A stretch of DNA of 64,000 nt from Ralstonia sp. 25mfcol4.1. Its GTDB lineage: Bacteria; Pseudomonadota; Gammaproteobacteria; Burkholderiales; Burkholderiaceae. The notes under the pieces are model-generated. The model searched no databases. It was not told where the DNA came from and saw only the letters and a program-made list of their open reading frames with translations. The stretch lies in NCBI RefSeq assembly GCF_900104095.1, contig NZ_FNJO01000002.1, positions 310,001 through 374,000 on the forward strand, written 5' to 3'. Position numbers and translations under genes: made by a program. Shown piece by piece: positions 60,738 through 64,000 of this stretch (position 1 is its first letter; each line of letters opens with the position of its first letter).

Positions 60738-60744
60738 GATCGAC

Positions 60745-61467
60745 ATGAGCATGCAGATCACCGTCCGGAAACGCATGGCATCGCAGGATCGCCAATTCGC
60801 GCTCGATATTTCCTTCGAATCGGATAGCGGGCGCATTGCGCTGTTCGGCCCGTCAGGGGCCGGCAAGAGCCTGACGCTGCGGGCTATCGCCGGACTGATG
60901 GCACCCGACAGCGGCCGCATCGTGCTCAATGGCCGTACGCTGTTCGACAGCGACACCGGCATCGACGTACGGCCACAGGAGCGCCGCGTGGCCTACCTGT
61001 TCCAGGATTACGCGCTGTTCCCGCACCTGACCGTATCGCAGAACATCGCGTTCGGGCTCAAGCTGGGCTGGCGTAATCCGGCACGCCGCGCGCTGCCGCC
61101 CGAAGCCGCCCGCTGGGTCGAGGCATTCGGCCTGCGGGAAATCGTCAACCAGTATCCGTCGCAGATTTCAGGCGGGCAGAAGCAGCGCGTTGCGCTGGCC
61201 CGCGCACTGGTGGCGCGGCCCGACATCCTGCTGCTGGACGAACCGTTTTCGGCACTGGACCCCGCCTTGCGCGCGAGGATGCGCGAGGAACTGCGCGCGC
61301 TGCAGGAAAGCCTGGACGTGCCGATGCTGATGATCTCGCACGACCCCGAGGACGTCGAAGTGCTGGGCGACCACGTGCTGGAAATCCGCGATGGACGCAT
61401 TCACGCCAGCGGCCGCGCGCACCGCCACCCGCCGGTCTACGCGCCCGTGAGCGCCCACGCCATCTAG
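60745..61467 (+). CDS. modC: molybdate ABC transporter ATPase ModC, lacking the TOBE domain
   Basis: A 240-residue ABC ATPase. Walker A GPSGAGKS (residues 35-42), Q-loop LFQDYALFPHLTV, signature ISGGQKQRVALARAL, Walker B ILLLDEP, and the His switch SHDPEDVE. Usual ModC proteins are about 350 residues because of a C-terminal TOBE/Mop domain that binds molybdate; this one ends just after the ATPase core. The stop lies three bases before the end of the convergent CYTH gene. It should still drive transport, but without the feedback inhibition that the TOBE domain gives. Confidence 0.93.
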   Translation: MSMQITVRKRMASQDRQFALDISFESDSGRIALFGPSGAGKSLTLRAIAGLMAPDSGRIVLNGRTLFDSDTGIDVRPQERRVAYLFQDYALFPHLTVSQNIAFGLKLGWRNPARRALPPEAARWVEAFGLREIVNQYPSQISGGQKQRVALARALVARPDILLLDEPFSALDPALRARMREELRALQESLDVPMLMISHDPEDVEVLGDHVLEIRDGRIHASGRAHRHPPVYAPVSAHAI

Positions 61468-61470
61468 CGG

Positions 61471-61989
61471 TCAGGCACCCTGCTGGCGCAGCAGGTCAAG
61501 GTAGGCGCCCTCGATCAGGGCATCGGGTGGCACGCCCAGCCGGGCCATCAGCGTGTGGGCCTCCGTCACGCCGGCATCCACCGCCTCGCCGTCGCGCAGC
61601 ACCACTTCCAGCTCCAGGAAATCGCCCAGTCCTTCCACGCGGTCCAGATGCACGCGGGTGCGGCCCACCAGGAACAGCGTGCGCACCTTGCGCACCCGGC
61701 CGATCGAGCCGTGCGCAGCGGTCAGCGCGTCGCGCAGCGTGTCGGGTGATGCGGTGGGCGACAGGATATAGAAGCTTTCCTTGGGCCCGGCCTGATCGGG
61801 CCGCGCGTAAAAGATCAGCTGGCCCGACGTCGCGTCGAACGCGCGCAGCTTCAGGCGCCCGTTCGGGCACGGGAAGAAGGTGTCGTCCTGCTCGATCCGT
61901 TCCGGGCCCTCGGTGGCGATGGCCGCCGCCCGCGGCACCAGCGCGTCGACGCTGTCGATGCGCGCCTTGATTTCCACATTGCGTGCCAT
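61471..61989 (-). CDS. CYTH-domain protein (class IV adenylate cyclase/thiamine triphosphatase-like)
   Basis: A 172-residue CYTH protein. It starts MARNVEIKARI (the E-x-E-x-K-type N-terminal metal site), has RLKLRAFD and LIFYARPDQ, then HLDRVEGLGDFLELEVVLRD, the conserved tunnel residues. CYTH enzymes act on triphosphates or make cAMP; which one cannot be told. It begins three bases after the stop of modE, so it is probably co-transcribed and could be regulated with it. Confidence 0.87.
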   Translation of the reverse strand: MARNVEIKARIDSVDALVPRAAAIATEGPERIEQDDTFFPCPNGRLKLRAFDATSGQLIFYARPDQAGPKESFYILSPTASPDTLRDALTAAHGSIGRVRKVRTLFLVGRTRVHLDRVEGLGDFLELEVVLRDGEAVDAGVTEAHTLMARLGVPPDALIEGAYLDLLRQQGA

Positions 61990-61992
61990 GGC

Positions 61993-62796
61993 TCAGATCA
62001 TCGTGCCCAGGATCACGCTCGACGCCTTGAAGATCGCCAGCGCGCGCACGCCTTCCTTCAGGTCGAGGTCGGCCAGCGCCCCGTTGTTGATGATGGCCGC
62101 CACAGTGCCGCCGCCATCGAGTTCGAGTACCACCTCGGCATTGACGACGCCGGGCACCACACGGGCGACCGTGCCAGGCAACTGGTTGCGAGCGGAGAGC
62201 CGCGCGGCGGGGTCCGGCAGCCCGATCAGCACCGACGACGCCTTGACGAGCGCGAACGCCTCGGCGCCCGGCGTCAGGCCCAGCGTTTCCACGCTCTCAT
62301 GCGTGATCGTGGACACGATACGCAGACCGCCCGGCAGCGCCAGCGTGACTTCGTCGTTGACGGCGCCGGCCCGCACGGCCTCCACGCGGCCGAACAGCTT
62401 GTTGCGCGCACTGGTCTGAATCATCATGCGTTGGATCAGGTGGATATCTTCGGGATTGGCATCGGACATCGCCCCGGCCCGCTCCAGATGGGCGATGAAC
62501 CGGGCGTGCTCGGCTTCCATCGCGCGGTAGGTGGCGATCAGGCGCGCGGCCCGCTCGGTCAGCCGTGTGCCGCCGCCGCCCTTGCCGCCGGCGGCGCGTA
62601 CGACCAGCGGCTCGCCGGCGCTGTTGTTCATGGCGTCGATGGCATCCCATGCGCCCTTGTAGCTGATGCCCACGGCACGCGCGGCGGCCGTGATCGAGCC
62701 GTGTTCGCCGATGGCCGCAAGCAGCGCGATCCGGTCGCGGCCGCCCCAGTCCTGCTTGCCGGCGCGAAACCAGATGGCGCCCTGGAGTTCGAGCAT
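61993..62796 (-). CDS. modE: molybdate-responsive regulator ModE
   Basis: A 267-residue ModE. The N-terminal winged helix has IGEHGSITAAARAVGISYKG and AWDAIDAMNN, the DNA-reading part. Two Mop/TOBE domains follow (LFGRVEAVRAGAVNDEVTLA and LPGTVARVVPGVVNAEVVLE), which bind molybdate. The start is ATG 62796 (MLELQGAIWFRAG). It should bind the ModE box at 59123 and shut off modABC when molybdate is ample. Unlike many operons, it is encoded on the opposite strand, converging on modC. Confidence 0.95.
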   Translation of the reverse strand: MLELQGAIWFRAGKQDWGGRDRIALLAAIGEHGSITAAARAVGISYKGAWDAIDAMNNSAGEPLVVRAAGGKGGGGTRLTERAARLIATYRAMEAEHARFIAHLERAGAMSDANPEDIHLIQRMMIQTSARNKLFGRVEAVRAGAVNDEVTLALPGGLRIVSTITHESVETLGLTPGAEAFALVKASSVLIGLPDPAARLSARNQLPGTVARVVPGVVNAEVVLELDGGGTVAAIINNGALADLDLKEGVRALAIFKASSVILGTMI

Positions 62797-62875
62797 GCGC
62801 TGACCTGTGTGTAATGAAGGGAACGCGTATGGTACCGCCAGACGCACGCGGTGCGTGACCGGCCGTGGTCCGGTG

Positions 62876-63118
62876 TCAGCTCTGGTGGGCCGGGATGTAC
62901 CAGCGCATGATGCTGCCGGCAAAGTACTGCTTGTCGAACTGCCGCAGCAGACGCCAGCAGGTGAACGGGTCGACCGCAAGGTCCACCCACGCCCAGGGAT
63001 GATCGGCGTCGCCGTCGCGCACGATCTCGACGGAGTTCACCTTGGCATAGTCCTTGAGTTTGTCGCGCAGCATTTCCTCGGTCACATCACGATGCAGCCC
63101 GCGGATCAACACCTGCAT
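62876..63118 (-). CDS. small RRM-like protein
   Basis: An 80-residue protein starting MQVLIRGLHRDVTEEML at ATG 63118 with a ggaga-type ribosome site. Its fold pattern (LIRGL first strand, TEEMLRDKLKDYAKVNSVEI helix and strand, AWVDLAVD second strand) looks like an RNA-recognition motif, with RIRGL-like RNP2 and a weak RNP1. Bacterial RRM proteins of this size bind RNA; direct evidence is lacking here. Confidence 0.65.
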   Translation of the reverse strand: MQVLIRGLHRDVTEEMLRDKLKDYAKVNSVEIVRDGDADHPWAWVDLAVDPFTCWRLLRQFDKQYFAGSIMRWYIPAHQS

Positions 63119-63209
63119 GGCAGCCTCTCCCGCATTGGAAAGTGGTGATGCATGTATTCTAGGCCGCGCTTTGCCTCCTGGCGGCCGGCCGATGCGGCAA
63201 TCGCACGTT

Positions 63210-63989
63210 TCACGCCATGATGTGTACGCCACCGTCCACGTACACCGTATTGCCCGATACGCGGCGGGCATAGGGCGTGGCCAGGTAAGCGGTGGTAAAG
63301 CCCACATCCATGATGTCGACCAGTTCGCCCAACGGTGCACGGCCGGCCGCCTCGGCCAGCAGGACATCGAAATCCTTGAGCCCGGACGCCGCGCGCGTCT
63401 TGAGCGGCCCCGGCGAAATCGCATGCACGCGGATGCCCTTGGGCCCGAGTTCATAGGCCAGGTAGCGGCAGGTGGCCTCCAGCGCTGCCTTGACCGGCCC
63501 CATCAGATCGTAGTTCGGCACCACGCGGTTGGCGCCGTCATAGCTCATCGCGAACAGCGTGCCGCCCTGCCCCATCAGCGGCACGGCCCGGCGCGCCATG
63601 CGGATGAACGAATGGCACGACACATCCATGGCCCGCGCGAAACCGGCGGCCGACGACTGCAGCAGCCCGCCCTGCAGGTCGGTCTTGGGCGCGAAAGCCA
63701 CCGAATGCACCACCGAGTCGAGATGGCCCCACACCTCGCCGATGCGCGCGAACAGCGCATCCATCTGGGCATCGTCTTCCACGTTCAGCGGCATCAGGAT
63801 CGGCGCCCCGATCTGCTCCGCCAGCGGCGCCACATGCGGATAGGCCTTGTCGTTCAGATAGGTCAGGGCCACCTCGGCGCCCATCTCGTGAAACGCACGT
63901 GCGCAGCCCCACGCGATGGAATCCTCGTTGGCGACGCCAACGACGAGCACGCGGTTGCCGGACAGCGGGGGACTAGGAACCTGGAGCAT
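63210..63989 (-). CDS. fabI: enoyl-ACP reductase FabI
   Basis: A 259-residue short-chain dehydrogenase of the FabI type, which does the last reduction in fatty-acid elongation. Cofactor motif VGVANEDSIAWGCA. Catalytic residues Tyr 150 (MSYDG), Tyr 160 and Lys 167 (NYDLMGPVK) are at the FabI spacing Y-x9-Y-x6-K. GPLKTRAASGLKDF and the end VYVDGGVHIM are also typical. The start is ATG 63989, with gagg seven bases upstream, rather than a TTG at 63995. It may be a second fabI copy; this cannot be told from the window. Confidence 0.92.
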   Translation of the reverse strand: MLQVPSPPLSGNRVLVVGVANEDSIAWGCARAFHEMGAEVALTYLNDKAYPHVAPLAEQIGAPILMPLNVEDDAQMDALFARIGEVWGHLDSVVHSVAFAPKTDLQGGLLQSSAAGFARAMDVSCHSFIRMARRAVPLMGQGGTLFAMSYDGANRVVPNYDLMGPVKAALEATCRYLAYELGPKGIRVHAISPGPLKTRAASGLKDFDVLLAEAAGRAPLGELVDIMDVGFTTAYLATPYARRVSGNTVYVDGGVHIMA

Positions 63990-64000
63990 GGGCAAACCTC

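Noticed and set aside
63210..63989. Triclosan-resistant FabI because Ala replaces the Gly of E. coli FabI in SVAFAP
   Set aside because: Ala at this position is common in sensitive FabI enzymes, so it says nothing about resistance.

Overview
The window is high-GC DNA (strong GC bias at third codon positions) from a betaproteobacterium. The groESL proteins, the Tad/Flp pilus genes, the duplicated Tli4-like immunity genes, the dctA-dctBD order and the citrulline/ornithine genes all fit Burkholderiaceae, most likely Cupriavidus or Ralstonia. This assignment is inferred from family resemblance; no search was run. There is no rRNA, tRNA, CRISPR array, intact insertion sequence or phage.

Layout. 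1-8998: the back half of a Tad/Flp pilus locus (secretin rcpA, small lipoprotein, TadG-like protein, two TadE-like pseudopilins, tadZ, tadA, tadB, tadC), closed by a terminator. 9118-9906: a stand-alone metallophosphoesterase. 10121-13722: a decayed type VI secretion cargo island. It has a vgrG cut off before its spike, two near-identical tandem copies of a Tli4-like immunity gene, and scraps of what was probably the effector. 13731-16018: groES-groL on the minus strand, with a CIRCE operator directly under a consensus promoter. 16185-18512: a patatin phospholipase fused to an outer-membrane barrel (type Vd secretion). 18532-21041: a MASE1/PAS sensor coupled to an alpha/beta hydrolase whose nucleophile position is Cys. 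21153-24704: a small ArsR-like regulator, then an ECF sigma/anti-sigma pair facing a Tat-exported metallophosphoesterase and a cupredoxin. The two divergent promoters of this cluster match each other.

24790-28563: a periplasmic molybdenum hydroxylase (iorA/iorB type) with a diheme cytochrome c. 28699-32809: a SnoaL-like protein and a large MASE1-PAS-GGDEF-EAL protein. 33000-37928: dctA with a sigma-54 promoter, followed by dctB-dctD. 38425-39024: a helix-turn-helix regulator. 39092-41693: ocd and ctlX, diverging from an AsnC/Lrp gene across a clear palindrome. 41701-44860: a ClC channel and an HPP-family protein, both with CBS domains. 45000-49872: an AI-2E family permease overlapping a pqiA-pqiA-pqiB-pqiC lipid-transport operon. 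49877-50428: a nucleoside 2-deoxyribosyltransferase-like gene.

50900-55976: a four-gene chaperone-usher fimbrial operon. 56017-58918: a Sel1-repeat protein and a 5'-nucleotidase/cyclic phosphodiesterase lipoprotein. 59123-62796: a ModE box, modABC, and on the opposite strand modE plus a CYTH-domain gene. 62876-63989: a small RRM-like protein and fabI.

Themes. Several genes build the cell surface (Tad pili, chaperone-usher fimbriae, PlpD-like protein, PqiABC, T6SS remnants). Several circuits can be read with their operators in place: HrcA/CIRCE on groESL, DctB/DctD/sigma-54 on dctA, ModE on modABC, AsnC on ctlX-ocd, and an ECF sigma factor probably on its own cluster. The molybdate uptake genes could supply the molybdenum hydroxylase in the same window. 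The best candidates for something undescribed are the ECF cluster with its twin promoters and unusual cupredoxin, and the Cys-nucleophile hydrolase coupled to an output-less MASE1 sensor.
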